Assembly (NCBI GenBank): GCA_035691865.1
Contig: DASSIM010000148.1
Span: forward strand, 9,457-73,456
From: Nitrosopolaris sp035691865
GTDB lineage: Archaea; Thermoproteota; Nitrososphaeria; Nitrososphaerales; Nitrososphaeraceae
DNA length: 64,000 nt
Direction of reading: 5' to 3'
In this document: positions 37,004 through 46,293 of the stretch, piece after piece
How positions within the stretch are numbered: position 1 is the stretch's first letter
How the letters are laid out: each line of letters opens with the position of its first letter
Translations under genes and position numbers: made by a program
Notes under the pieces: model-generated
Seen by the model: only the letters and a program-made list of their open reading frames with translations
What the model was told of the DNA's origin: nothing
Database searches by the model: none

Positions 37004-37323
37004 TCAACAATTTTCGATACTACTGTCCACCACCCTGATGTTGTTCATTCCAACTCTTCTATCATATTGACCGATCGTTTTTCCCTCAGGACTTTTTATT
37101 TGGTAACGATCGTTGCAAGAGCAGGCACTTTGTGGGTTAGTAACATCGAAGTTGATTAGATCCGCATTCAATCCTGCACGACAGTTGGCGCCATGAGCAT
37201 CCTGAGAACTAGTTCCAGAAGCGTTCCATACTCCTACATCGATGCCAAGCTGGCATGTTCACAGCGTTCACTCATTGATTTTGCCGGGGATGCATAGTTA
37301 TTGGTAGTGCGTCTTGATTCCAT
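37004..37323 (-). pseudogene. Frameshifted Cys-rich small protein gene
   Basis: ATG 37323 opens MESRRTTNNYASPAKSMSER-C-E. After one lost base near 37254-37262 the adjacent frame continues CQLGIDVGVWNASGTSSQDA, then NCRAGLNADLINFD, ACSCNDRY, and ends in ENC at stop 37004-37006. The length (320 bp) is one base short of a multiple of three. Paired cysteines suggest a disulfide-bonded or metal-binding domain. Only one lesion, so decay is recent or it is a sequencing error. Confidence 0.6.
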
Positions 37324-37374
37324 TAATTTTTATTCTTTCTCATAGGACAAATACAAATTTAGTCAATGGTGGAA

Positions 37375-38250
37375 CTAATATTCCATCAAAAAAAGTTTGT
37401 AAAGCTGTCCTGTCTGTCTACTAGTGTACTTCCAATGTTGAATGCGGTCCTTTAATTCTCTAAATCTCGTTTTGAGAGTTGGATGGATTAAGTTATAAAC
37501 GTCTTCTCCTATCGTGATTCTGTCAGGTTCAGTAATTGAAGTTATTTTTGCAGCTATGCTAATACAGTAACCCAGAATATCAATTGGAGAACTTTTGTCA
37601 TGCCCATATTGGACAATCGTGTTTTCACCTTCATCTATACCAATCTTTATAGTGAGTTCAGGGTAGTCATATTGGTTCAATATAGGGTTGATTCCATTCC
37701 TGACTACTGTGATCATTGATTGGGCACAATAGATGGCATTATCACATGCGAGCAATTTGTTATAGCTTGATGGGAAGAAGGCAATTACTGCATCACCGAC
37801 GTACTTTAGGACATATCCCTTATGACTTTGTATTACCGAGGACATCTCATACGTAAATGCTCTGATTATGCTGACCAGCTTATCAACGGGCAAAGTCATA
37901 CTCATATTGGTTGAACCCACTAGATCCACGTACATGATTACGAGTGGAATCTTTGAATTGATGTGATTCAGGAGAAAGGCCTGAGCAGGCTTCAAATTTG
38001 AATCATACTGATAACGTCTCTTCAGAGCCCTCCACATTCTGTCTTGAGTTTGGGCAACGAGTGTTTCTGTATCAACCGTTATCCTTTGTGGTTCTCCAGA
38101 ATTGCTACTACCGGTATTACTACCGCTATCACTACCCATTATCATATCTACCATTGAATTCACACGATTATGGTGACCTTGATCGGTATTCTTTTTTTCC
38201 ACCTTTGAATCATTTTTATCAGTATCTTCTTCCACAGAATGCAAATTCAC
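37375..38250 (-). CDS. Class III cyclase-like protein with degenerate catalytic site
   Basis: 291 aa, GTG start at 38250. The first ~90 residues are charged and Ser/Gly/Asn-rich, likely disordered. The cyclase homology domain follows: first metal Asp in VIMYVDLVGSTNM, second in KYVGDAVIAFFP. The late motif reads DILGYCISIAAKITS where active enzymes have N and R (VNxAARL); here they are Ser and Lys. It may therefore be inactive, regulatory, or a lineage-specific variant. No membrane helix or receptor domain. Different subfamily from the 18-kb cyclase. Confidence 0.8.
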   Translation of the reverse strand: MNLHSVEEDTDKNDSKVEKKNTDQGHHNRVNSMVDMIMGSDSGSNTGSSNSGEPQRITVDTETLVAQTQDRMWRALKRRYQYDSNLKPAQAFLLNHINSKIPLVIMYVDLVGSTNMSMTLPVDKLVSIIRAFTYEMSSVIQSHKGYVLKYVGDAVIAFFPSSYNKLLACDNAIYCAQSMITVVRNGINPILNQYDYPELTIKIGIDEGENTIVQYGHDKSSPIDILGYCISIAAKITSITEPDRITIGEDVYNLIHPTLKTRFRELKDRIQHWKYTSRQTGQLYKLFLMEY

Positions 38251-38862
38251 TTAATCAACCTTTATAGTTATATTAGCTTCTTGAGAGTAGCAACTAATTA
38301 TGCAGTTTGAAAACACAAAAAAGTCGCTCTACCCTGATGTAAACAAACAACACAGACAAATAATCAGCAATTAACTGATTGCTTGAGAACTTATTATTCC
38401 TGGGAAAATTTCTCTGCTAATAATTTATCGTCATTTGTTATTAATTCAATTCGCATCGGATTTGGCGGGTCAATGGTCTATTTGATTGGGATTATCTCCA
38501 AAAAAAGGCAGGAAATCAGCTGAGAGAATCTCGTCTTTGAAATCAACTGCAAATATCCAACGCACTTGTAATAAGTGATACTGATATATATGATCGAACT
38601 AAACTTATTCATTATCACTTACCACGAAACAGCTTTACTGATTTAAGAACAGCAATGCAAGGATGTGGAATTCGATAAGTCGCAATCTGGTATACTACGG
38701 GGATAAAGCGTGCAGACGTCATCCTCATCCGCACAAGTATTGTTAGTACTTTTATTTTCAGCATGACTTTGGCTTGGTAGTATATGTCAAAAATCTGTTC
38801 TCTCAAGGGTAGATTAGTAATTATTGATTATTATCCTGCCCGTATTCCAGGCATTATTAGTG
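38251..38862. other. Intergenic region
   Basis: 612 bp. A 63-codon reverse frame at 38615-38806 (MREQIFDIYYQAKVMLKIKV...) is rich in basic and aliphatic residues but unsupported by RBS or family. Otherwise AT-rich, no RNA recognised. Confidence 0.3.
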
Positions 38863-39606
38863 TCAAAGCTTGATTCCTTGATTTTGAAAAATGACTATTT
38901 CTTGAGGCCTAACAGGATGCGATATAATTTGAACAGAGATATCATTTTCGTTAAGCATTTCTACATACAATCTAACAACACTTTTTCCCCTTAAAAGTCG
39001 GTTGCTGGAAGGTGATTGAATCCAATCTTTACTTTTTTTGTAGCGAATCATGCTTGTAGCAAGAATAGGAACCTTCAAAGTTACACCATGCTTGACGAGT
39101 AACATTAGGAATATCGATAGTAAATGGTTTACGTTACTGAGTCCAAGTCCAGACTCTATATTGATTTTTTTATAATATAAGTTATAGAAAGAATTCACAG
39201 AATCAAAAATTACGATACAAGATTCTGCCATCGAATTTATGACGTTACTTAAAATTGATTCAAAATTACCCTCGGAAGGAAGGTAAATAGTGATGTTCTT
39301 GCGAATATCCTCCATTTTAGGTGGATTATCAACCCGTGTTACTGTTGTTCCTGCTGCAGTTGGGATAGTCAACTCCTTTAATAACAATCCGGCCTTCACA
39401 TATGCACTGAACGTCGTGTCCAAGTCTATGTAACTTACTTTTTTTTTAAAAGTGTAAGGTGACCGCTGTTTTTCCTGCTGCTCCACTCTGCCAAGGCAAC
39501 TTCGCGATGCAAGCATGGTCGTGAAACAAAGTTTCGCATAGGGGTCGCTAAATATAAGCGCATTCAACCCCGCGATGCTGAGGATATCGTTATAGACACC
39601 GTCCAC
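38863..39606 (-). CDS. RecA/KaiC-like protein lacking Walker A
   Basis: 247 aa, GTG start. ALIFSDPYAKLCFTTMLASR stands where a P-loop would be, without a GxxxxGK[ST]. ESCIVIFDSVNSFYNLYY mimics the Walker B strand (hhhhDS) of RecA/KaiC ATPases. VKHGVTLKVPILATSMIRYK resembles the following strand, and the C terminus resembles the RecA end strands (LLRGKSVVRLYVEMLNENDI). So it looks like an inactive RecA-fold protein, perhaps a partner of another ATPase. Divergent by 34 bp from the class V aminotransferase gene. Confidence 0.55.
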   Translation of the reverse strand: MDGVYNDILSIAGLNALIFSDPYAKLCFTTMLASRSCLGRVEQQEKQRSPYTFKKKVSYIDLDTTFSAYVKAGLLLKELTIPTAAGTTVTRVDNPPKMEDIRKNITIYLPSEGNFESILSNVINSMAESCIVIFDSVNSFYNLYYKKINIESGLGLSNVNHLLSIFLMLLVKHGVTLKVPILATSMIRYKKSKDWIQSPSSNRLLRGKSVVRLYVEMLNENDISVQIISHPVRPQEIVIFQNQGIKL

Positions 39607-39640
39607 GGATATATAGTGGTGAACGGAGGCAGGATATATA

Positions 39641-40939
39641 GTGAATTATGAGGGGTTGCGTATTGATGGCAGATCAGATAAATTCCATCCCAATGACATT
39701 ATTGAATCAGATTCTATCCGCAGAGATTTCCCTGTCACGCTAAGGAAAGTTTACATGAATAACGGAGCGATCGCTCCTACCCCACTATCCACGATCAAAT
39801 CAATTACTGATTTTCTTGTGAAATCCTCTGAGGGGGGACCTGGTTCCACTTTTATTTCCGAATATATAACTACCTTGATGAAGGAGCTTCGCACGAGAAT
39901 TTCCCATCTGATAAATTGTGAACCTGAAGATATAATTTTCACACAAAGTACAACGGAGGGCCTCAATTACGTTTCCAGCGGGATAAACTGGAATAGAAAA
40001 GCAGCTGACAGTATTATCGTAAGAGGAGGAACGCATGAGCATTATGCAAATTATCTCCCTTGGCTGCACGTATCAAAAAGAAAGGGGATAAAGTTACACG
40101 AGCTGAAGATTGACGAAAACGGATATTTCGAACTGGAGGAGCTAGAGGCTCTTCTCAAAAAGAAGACTAACAACGGAAACCATAAAAATAAAAGTAATAG
40201 CGGAAGCACAACCTTGGTCACGTTGAGCCATGCACTTTATAATAATGGCTCGATAATGCCAGTTACTGATGTTGGTAAAATTGCTAGAGAAAACCAGGCC
40301 CTCTTTTGTTTGGACGCTGCCCAGACAGTAGGTTCGATTTGCGTAGATGTAAAGAGAATCGGCTGTGACTTCATGGCATTTCCGGCATTCAAATGGATTT
40401 GCGGCCCCGTCGGTATGGGAATATTCTATTGCAGTAAGAAAGCTGCAGAATTTTTGGTGCCTCATTTCATCGGAGGTGAATCTGCAACATTTTCAGTGGA
40501 TGAAAACCAAAAGCAAAAAAATGTAATCACGTTTGCAGACGGTCCTGAGAGATTTCAGGCAGGCTTTCGTAATTATAGTGGCGTTGCAGGAATGGAGTCT
40601 TCAGTTCGTTATATCTTACGCTTAGGTATAGAAAATATTCGTAGGAAAAATTTAAAGATAGCCAATGTTCTGCGAGACGAACTTACTAAAATTCCTAATA
40701 TAAAAATTCATGGGCCTGACGATGAAAACCTGAGGACATCTATTGTCTCGTTTTCTCCGTCTCCTTCCTCAATAGTAGATTCCAGAACCATTGTAAATAA
40801 ACTCGAACAAAACGAGATAATATTTGCTGAAAGAGATATTGGAGGAGGAATGAAGTCGGTGAGGGCAGCGCCCCACTTTTTCAATACAGAAGAAGAAGCA
40901 GTGCGCGCGGCCAGTTATCTAAAAGACATTCTAAAGTGA
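39641..40939 (+). CDS. Class V aminotransferase (cysteine desulfurase/isopenicillin epimerase-like)
   Basis: 432 aa, GTG start. PLP-dependent fold type I. LDAAQTVGSICVDVKRIGCD contains the Asp that contacts the PLP ring, and the Schiff-base lysine is in AFPAFKWICGPVGMG. N-terminal YMNNGAIAPTPLSTIKS is the class V opening. The loop that in SufS-type desulfurases carries the catalytic Cys (R-x-G-x-x-C) reads DIGGGMKSVRAAPHF, with no Cys. So sulfur transfer is doubtful, and an epimerase or lyase role fits better. Divergent from the RecA-like gene. Confidence 0.85.
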   Translation: MNYEGLRIDGRSDKFHPNDIIESDSIRRDFPVTLRKVYMNNGAIAPTPLSTIKSITDFLVKSSEGGPGSTFISEYITTLMKELRTRISHLINCEPEDIIFTQSTTEGLNYVSSGINWNRKAADSIIVRGGTHEHYANYLPWLHVSKRKGIKLHELKIDENGYFELEELEALLKKKTNNGNHKNKSNSGSTTLVTLSHALYNNGSIMPVTDVGKIARENQALFCLDAAQTVGSICVDVKRIGCDFMAFPAFKWICGPVGMGIFYCSKKAAEFLVPHFIGGESATFSVDENQKQKNVITFADGPERFQAGFRNYSGVAGMESSVRYILRLGIENIRRKNLKIANVLRDELTKIPNIKIHGPDDENLRTSIVSFSPSPSSIVDSRTIVNKLEQNEIIFAERDIGGGMKSVRAAPHFFNTEEEAVRAASYLKDILK

Positions 40940-41022
40940 TTACTATAAGGTTTCTTTCGTGCTTGCGGATGTTTGATGTTTGACTGTGTAATAGCTAGTG
41001 ATTATTGTTATGATAGTCGATG

Positions 41023-41292
41023 TCAGAGATCCAGCTGCTGTTTTTTGCCTTTCTCTCCTTGACCCTCGATGACTATCATGGTCAAAGTCGACCTTACTTT
41101 ATCAATCCTTCTCACGTGCCACGTAATGGTTTCTCGCAGTTTGTCCATCGTTTCTGATTTGATCTTTAGTATAATATCATAAACCCCGTACACCCCGCTG
41201 ACCTCGATAACCTCCGTCAATTTCTTTAACTCTTTTATGATTTCTTCCTCAGAACCAAGATCACAGTTAATTAAGACATATGCTGTTGGCAT
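41023..41292 (-). CDS. Stand-alone RAM (Lrp/AsnC effector) domain protein
   Basis: 89 aa from ATG 41292 (MPTAYVLINCDLGSEEEIIK); an ATG at 41310 would add 6 residues. It has the complete beta-alpha-beta-beta-alpha-beta RAM domain (VIEVSGVYGVYDIILKIKSE ... RRIDKVRSTLTMIVIE) but no helix-turn-helix. Such proteins bind amino acids and may modulate Lrp-type regulators. A box A-like TTTAATAA about 25-30 nt upstream suits a leaderless start at 41292. Lys-rich tail. Confidence 0.88.
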   Translation of the reverse strand: MPTAYVLINCDLGSEEEIIKELKKLTEVIEVSGVYGVYDIILKIKSETMDKLRETITWHVRRIDKVRSTLTMIVIEGQGEKGKKQQLDL

Positions 41293-41562
41293 CTCATATA
41301 ATATTTTCACGGCAGTTATTAAACTCTTTTCAAGCCCTGCCTGCCAGGCTAAAGAAATATGACTGGGGGTTCAAGCCGGTCAGAATCGACGAGCTCTGCT
41401 TCTGCCTTCCTTTTGTTCATTCAGAGCCATAAACTCTTCCCTTAGACTATGTATATAATGATATTATGCACCTAACCAATTTACTTTTGCTACTGTTAGC
41501 AAATTATAGACAAAATCGGAATCTGATTAATACCTGTGTGCTCATTAATATAACATAGGATT

Positions 41563-42225
41563 ATGAAGGTCATCGATCTTACTCGTGAAATTTCCCCGGA
41601 AATCAGGGTTTTTCCTGGCTCTCCACAGCCTGCCTTTATTAAATGGTCGAAATTCGATACCCACGGCTATGATTCAGAAGTAATGTTTTTGAGTACCCAT
41701 ACTGGAACCCACATGGATGCTCCTTGTCATTTTATTCTTGCCGGTAAAAGTGTAGATCAGATTGATGTAAATAGATTTATTTGCAAGAATGCGGTGCTAC
41801 TGAAGATTGAGAAAGAGGCAAACGAGCTGATCACCCGCCGCGATATCATGGATTGCGGAATTAGCATCGAAAAGAATGATTGTGTGATATTCGATACAGG
41901 GTGGGAAAAGCATTATGACAAAAAAGAGAATCAAAAAACTGAAGATTATGTAATGGCTAATCCTGGTCTTGGAGCAGATGCGTCACAGTTCCTTGTCGAG
42001 AGCAAGGTAAACGCGGTTGCAATAGATGGTCCTAGTATCGATGCGGGTATAGACCATAATTTTATATCTCATAAAGTTTTGTTGACTAATAATGTCTTAG
42101 TAATAGAAAACCTTTGTAATTTAGAAAAATTGGATAATGGGCGGCGGTTCACTTTCATAGTTACTCCTCTTAAACTAGTCCATGCAACAGGATCACCTAT
42201 ACGTGCAATTGGTATCGTCGAATGA
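41563..42225 (+). CDS. Cyclase-family hydrolase (kynurenine formamidase-like, KynB fold)
   Basis: 220 aa from ATG. The metal signature HTGTHMDAPCHF (~47-58) is intact, with DTGW and later AIDGPSIDAG supporting residues. Known members hydrolyse N-formylkynurenine or related amides/lactones using zinc or manganese; others act in isatin or unknown pathways. No kyn genes nearby, so the substrate is open. AT-rich promoter (AATATAACATA) just upstream, short leader. Confidence 0.88.
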   Translation: MKVIDLTREISPEIRVFPGSPQPAFIKWSKFDTHGYDSEVMFLSTHTGTHMDAPCHFILAGKSVDQIDVNRFICKNAVLLKIEKEANELITRRDIMDCGISIEKNDCVIFDTGWEKHYDKKENQKTEDYVMANPGLGADASQFLVESKVNAVAIDGPSIDAGIDHNFISHKVLLTNNVLVIENLCNLEKLDNGRRFTFIVTPLKLVHATGSPIRAIGIVE

Positions 42226-42818
42226 AATACATATCATGGTTAGAAACCGTAATTTGCAGTTCAGTCAAATATTGATAATGTGGATACCGATTATTGTACA
42301 TCGAAATCCTTTTCTATAACAAATATTTTCTGATACTAGCAATGTCTCTAGCTGAACTCACCATATTTGTGATACTCAGCAGTGAAGAGTATGAAAATTG
42401 CCTAAAGTCAAAAGATGGACATAATTTTGGAGAAAGGTTTTGTCCAAGCCTTGAAACTATTGCAAAACATGTTATGAGAAAATGAGCGTGCCCACTACAT
42501 CATAATCCCTGATGTTTGAATGATCCTGTTCTGAATATATCTCCTCAACAAGTCTTTACTCCTGACAGAGATTATTCCACTCGCTTCTAAACACTCTAAG
42601 AGTAAACGAATACCAGGCTTTTCATTCGAAGACGGTCCTGCTATCCCAAGGGTATGAAGATCAACTTCTGATTTGTTGCATATTAGTCAGGTAATTGGTA
42701 CGATGAACGTATAGGTAGCTCCTTTACCATCAGCAGAAACCCTAACAAAATTATATTATTGGTACAACCATCATAGGATTTGATGGTTGAAATCGTGGAT
42801 GTAATCGTTATTCCATTT
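42226..42818. other. Intergenic region with gene remains
   Basis: A plus-strand frame at 42333-42485 (MSLAELTIFVILSSEEYENC...) may be a short protein or fragment. The reverse strand at 42495-42746 holds a histidine-kinase-like tail (listed). The rest is non-coding. Confidence 0.35.
42495..42746 (-). pseudogene. Remnant: histidine-kinase C-terminal tail plus unidentified segment
   Basis: From 42746 the reverse strand reads VRVSADGKGATYTFIVPIT then stop. That is the G2-box/last strand pattern of a HATPase_c kinase domain. In the same frame after the stop, about 60 codons stay open (VDLHTLGIAGPSSNEKPGIR ... ) to a stop at 42495. No upstream kinase body remains. Confidence 0.5.
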
Positions 42819-43451
42819 TTACTCTGTGCTAGTCTCCCACTCACCTTTATGAGATATCCAAGAAGCCTTCTTCCAGTAATCTCTTATCATCTTCGTAACA
42901 TTTTCAGAAAAATCATTGTACATTCCAAACCAGCTAATCATACTGCTATGCCAGAATATCATACTATCCATAAATGGGTTCTCACCGTTCAAACTATTAT
43001 CATGATAGTAACTCCCTTCTCTTGACCCTCCTGATATTGACGTTTCCTCCTGCATAATTGTAATCGGGTTCATAGATTGTTGATATTCGTTAATATTTGA
43101 ACGTTGCAAACATATATCCTCCCCTTTTATTGATTCATTTTTTTGAACATTCGAAATTGCGCTTTTCAAATCGTCCTCCTTTATGTTTGCTGATTCTTTC
43201 ATTTGTGGCACAGGACCATAGATTGACGAACCTAGACTCTCAGGAAGGAATCCATTTCTAACTCCAGTTATGGTAGTTAATTGTTCAGATTTCGACGATG
43301 AATCATTTGGTTTCTCATAGGCCAATACAATCTTGGTCTTTTCCTTTGTATAGAGAGTCTCATTACTCTGACTGTCTTTCTTAGTGTTCCTATAATCTTT
43401 AGTTGCTGATTTGATCGGTTTGTTGGGACCTCTTCTTTTCCTTTCTGTCAA
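42819..43451 (-). CDS. Hypothetical polar protein with C-terminal aromatic helix
   Basis: 210 aa, TTG start (MTERKRRGPNKPIKSATKDY). The first 150 residues are polar, Ser/Asn/Glu/Lys-rich and likely disordered. The last 55 (SMIFWHSSMISWFGMYNDFS ... MIRDYWKKASW) are aromatic and amphipathic, slightly like the C-terminal helices of PHA-granule proteins such as PhaE; this resemblance is weak. No membrane-spanning helix. Function unknown. Confidence 0.45.
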   Translation of the reverse strand: MTERKRRGPNKPIKSATKDYRNTKKDSQSNETLYTKEKTKIVLAYEKPNDSSSKSEQLTTITGVRNGFLPESLGSSIYGPVPQMKESANIKEDDLKSAISNVQKNESIKGEDICLQRSNINEYQQSMNPITIMQEETSISGGSREGSYYHDNSLNGENPFMDSMIFWHSSMISWFGMYNDFSENVTKMIRDYWKKASWISHKGEWETSTE

Positions 43452-43825
43452 ACTTGTATCCAGCAGGAAACCTAGCAGTTATATAAGTTATTCATTAGTA
43501 CTAATTCATATCGCCCTGCCTAAAGAGGTTGACTAATGATAGGTATGGTAACACCATATTTTTTGAAAGGACGATTGAAATTGAAACAGAAGGGTTAAGT
43601 CCATGGTGCTTTAGAAAGATATCCAGAATACCTGCTACGTAACATATACGGATAGAGAGTAAACCGTCACCGTCACATCATTACAGCGAAGACAATGTTA
43701 AGCAATTATACCTACGAAAAATACTTTATTGCTCAACTGGCACTCTTAGTTTGTCTTAATTTGCTTGAGACAGCAATTTCTCGATTTCTAACTATCATTT
43801 GGCTCTGAATAACCATCATTTGGCT
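43452..43825. other. Intergenic region
   Basis: AT-rich. A short direct repeat ATCATTTGGCT occurs twice near 43792-43825. No gene supported. Confidence 0.3.
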
Positions 43826-44023
43826 TTATCCTGTCTCTTTTTCTGATGAGAAACAAACATTCAAAAGTAATAGTTTGAAATGGCTTGAAATCCAATTTTT
43901 TGCCTTCAAAAACCAACACACATCTGGCAACGAGTGTTCCTCCATGTCCACGAATTCTAAGCCGATAAAATCGGGTTCATCAACCTTGTCTGGTTTGAAC
44001 CTACCTGTCCCTATCATTTCCAT
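43826..44023 (-). CDS. Hypothetical small protein, 65 aa
   Basis: ATG start. MIGTGRFKPDKVDEPDFIGL and FVDMEEHSLPDVCWFLKAKN look protein-like. The end (LLLLNVCFSSEKETG) does not, so a late frameshift is possible. It follows the 85-aa gene on the same strand with 44 bp between. No family recognised. Confidence 0.4.
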   Translation of the reverse strand: MEMIGTGRFKPDKVDEPDFIGLEFVDMEEHSLPDVCWFLKAKNWISSHFKLLLLNVCFSSEKETG

Positions 44024-44067
44024 TTTCTTACGCTAGGTGGCTAGAATTGACCTTTTTCTTCCTTTAC

Positions 44068-44325
44068 TTAACCATTTAAGGAATCGTTTTCTTCTGTGGC
44101 CATGTTTTTTGTTGAAAAATAATCAACAAAGTCCTTGGAAATGTTAGCTACCTCTGCAAGACGAGCTCGATTGGTTTCGACCTCGTCTTGTCTGATCCAG
44201 ATAATATTTCCATCCAGATCGATCTCTAACCTTCTTGTTCTCTCAAGAAATCTGAGAATCGCGTTTATCTTCACAAGGTTCAAAGTTGGCTGGAGTAGCT
44301 TTTGCAAATTTCTGACTTTTGGCAA
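44068..44325 (-). CDS. Hypothetical protein, 85 aa or longer, start uncertain
   Basis: TTG 44325 gives MPKVRNLQKLLQPTLNLVKI, then RFLERTRRLEIDLDGNIIWI, ending in an acidic tail. The frame stays open upstream to about 44433 and reads clearly protein-like there (VRPINEITEDEINFFLNSIK). No ATG/GTG/TTG occurs before the stop, so either a rare start is used or the 5' end is broken. Helical, small-domain character; a winged-helix fold is possible. Function unknown. Confidence 0.5.
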   Translation of the reverse strand: MPKVRNLQKLLQPTLNLVKINAILRFLERTRRLEIDLDGNIIWIRQDEVETNRARLAEVANISKDFVDYFSTKNMATEENDSLNG

Positions 44326-44433
44326 CCCAGATACCTTCTTAATACTGTTTAGGAAAAAGTTTATCTCATCTTCAGTGATCTCGTTTATAGGTCTTACCTT
44401 CTTCTTTTTTGTAAATTTGTTGGATTTGATAAT

Positions 44434-44892
44434 TTATTATTACATCAATGCCATTTAAAAAATTATGCAACAAGAAAAACAAAGAATACTCTTAGTTGAA
44501 GTGGCTGGCAAAGTGAGAGACTGACAGATAATCAATCTGATGTATATGTGGTACTAACATAGACTCTTTTTCATCTTGCCGATGCTACACTCTTTCTCAT
44601 TCTCCCATCAAACGGAAATGCACCTTGCAAAACCCTTCTGGATGGTTCTTCCATTAGATATATCAATAAATTACACTACAAAGTTACGTTAAAAACAGAC
44701 GAGGAGAAATGTTAAGAAGTAAAATAGTATGGTCACAATCTCGGCGGCATCGAGAATGCGAAGGGCTGGACAGCCCTCGGATCCAAACTGAAAGTGTTCA
44801 AACATATCTATCCGGTTTCATTGGCGAAAGAACTTCGGCGCAGAAATCTATTCCATAGATAGCTACATGGGATCATCATGTCATGAAAAGAT
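44434..44892. other. Intergenic region upstream of orphan ABC permease
   Basis: No ABC ATPase gene is here although one would be expected. A small hairpin GGGCT-GGAC-AGCCC occurs near 44763-44776. No other structure supported. Confidence 0.35.
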
Positions 44893-45687
44893 ATGCGGAA
44901 TATGGAAAGTTCAATTAATATCAATCTTGTAGAAATAGTATTTGGCAAATTATATGCCCTTTGGCTTAGAGAATTCAAAGTATTTCTAAGAGAGCGTAGT
45001 AGGCTAATAGCATCTATCTTCACTCCACTGCTTTGGCTATTTGTTATTGGTTCTGGTTTTGGTTCCGCCGTGCATCCTTCAACTGGGGTAGACTATCAGA
45101 TGTTCATATTTCCTGGTATAATCAGCATGTCTATAATATTTTCATCTGTTTTTTTCGGGTCATATATAATCTGGGACAGGAAATTTGATTTTCTTAAAAG
45201 TGTCATGGTAGCTCCTGTAGGCAGAAATACTATTTTTGTGGGAAAGACACTAGGCGGCATGACTACATCTCTAATAGAAGTGGTGATACTTTTGGCTGTT
45301 GGTGCAGCTATCGGAATTCACTTTACCGCACTTTCTTTAGTCCAGACTATTGCAATTGTGCTGCTTCTTTCATTTTCACTAACCTCATTAGGTCTTATAA
45401 TTGGTAGCTATCTCGAAAGCCTAGAGGGTTTTCAGTTAATAGTGAGCTTTGTGGTATTTCCACTTTTCTTTCTAAGTGGAGCTCTCTTTCCATTAAGAAA
45501 TCTCCCTGGATGGCTTTCTTTCTTGACCACAATGGACCCTGCTACTTATGCTGTGGATGCGCTCAGAAATGCCATATTAGGAGTTCAAAATTTTTCGTTC
45601 ACGGCAGATATTGGTATCTTGGTCGCCTTTACGATCGGGCTCGGATTATTTGGAGGATATTCCTTTGGAAGAATGAAAGCCGTTTGA
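44893..45687 (+). CDS. ABC-2 type transporter permease, orphan
   Basis: 264 aa from ATG 44893 (44902 is an alternative). Six membrane segments: ~38-56, 65-85, 108-130, 142-160, 172-192, 235-255. Family features: the cytosolic amphipathic start WLREFKVFLRERSRLIASIF, the long first loop, and the ABC-2 signature region FPLFFLSGALFPLRNLPGWL followed by MDPATYAVDALR. Such permeases pair with a nucleotide-binding ATPase to export drugs, lipids or polysaccharide. No ATPase gene flanks it on either side, so the partner must be encoded elsewhere or has been lost. Confidence 0.9.
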   Translation: MRNMESSININLVEIVFGKLYALWLREFKVFLRERSRLIASIFTPLLWLFVIGSGFGSAVHPSTGVDYQMFIFPGIISMSIIFSSVFFGSYIIWDRKFDFLKSVMVAPVGRNTIFVGKTLGGMTTSLIEVVILLAVGAAIGIHFTALSLVQTIAIVLLLSFSLTSLGLIIGSYLESLEGFQLIVSFVVFPLFFLSGALFPLRNLPGWLSFLTTMDPATYAVDALRNAILGVQNFSFTADIGILVAFTIGLGLFGGYSFGRMKAV

Positions 45688-46293
45688 TTAGTGTGCCAGC
45701 TAGATGTTGGATATCTTATGTAATAAGACTATATATTCAATTTTGTATGGTGCAATCCCAAAGGTGTGGTATCTGAACGTATTATTCTATCGAAGAGAAT
45801 ATACTATAACTTGCCAACACTGCGAAAAATAAGCACTCTGGAAAGATCTCTGCTGCCATAATTTTACTCTGATTACGGAAGGTAGTATTATCATTCTTGT
45901 TTGCAATTATAATATGCTGTCAACTGACTAATGGATTGTAAATTCGGAATATTTTCATCTAGTGCTATGCATAGTTGAATTCCTGTGGTTCTCGACAATA
46001 TCCAAAACATGTCAGACATTTTGTCTACCTCCAATTTCCTGAATACATCACTTAAAAATAGAGATTTGCTGCTAGTTGCTTACAGGTTATGCATCAGACC
46101 AACTCTATTTAGAGAATGGTTGAGTTGTGCTACTGAGGATCATTCTGCTAACCTTCACTAACATATCAAAAAAGGGGCTATTTCCTGCCGCTGCACTTTA
46201 GGTGAGCTAGGAGTAAGTATCGGACTTAAATTTTGATCTATGCCTATGTTTATATAGGAAACTGCATATACGCTACAGATTACTAAAAATGAG
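45688..46293. other. Intergenic region
   Basis: 606 bp, AT-rich; no gene, tRNA or repeat recognised. Confidence 0.3.
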
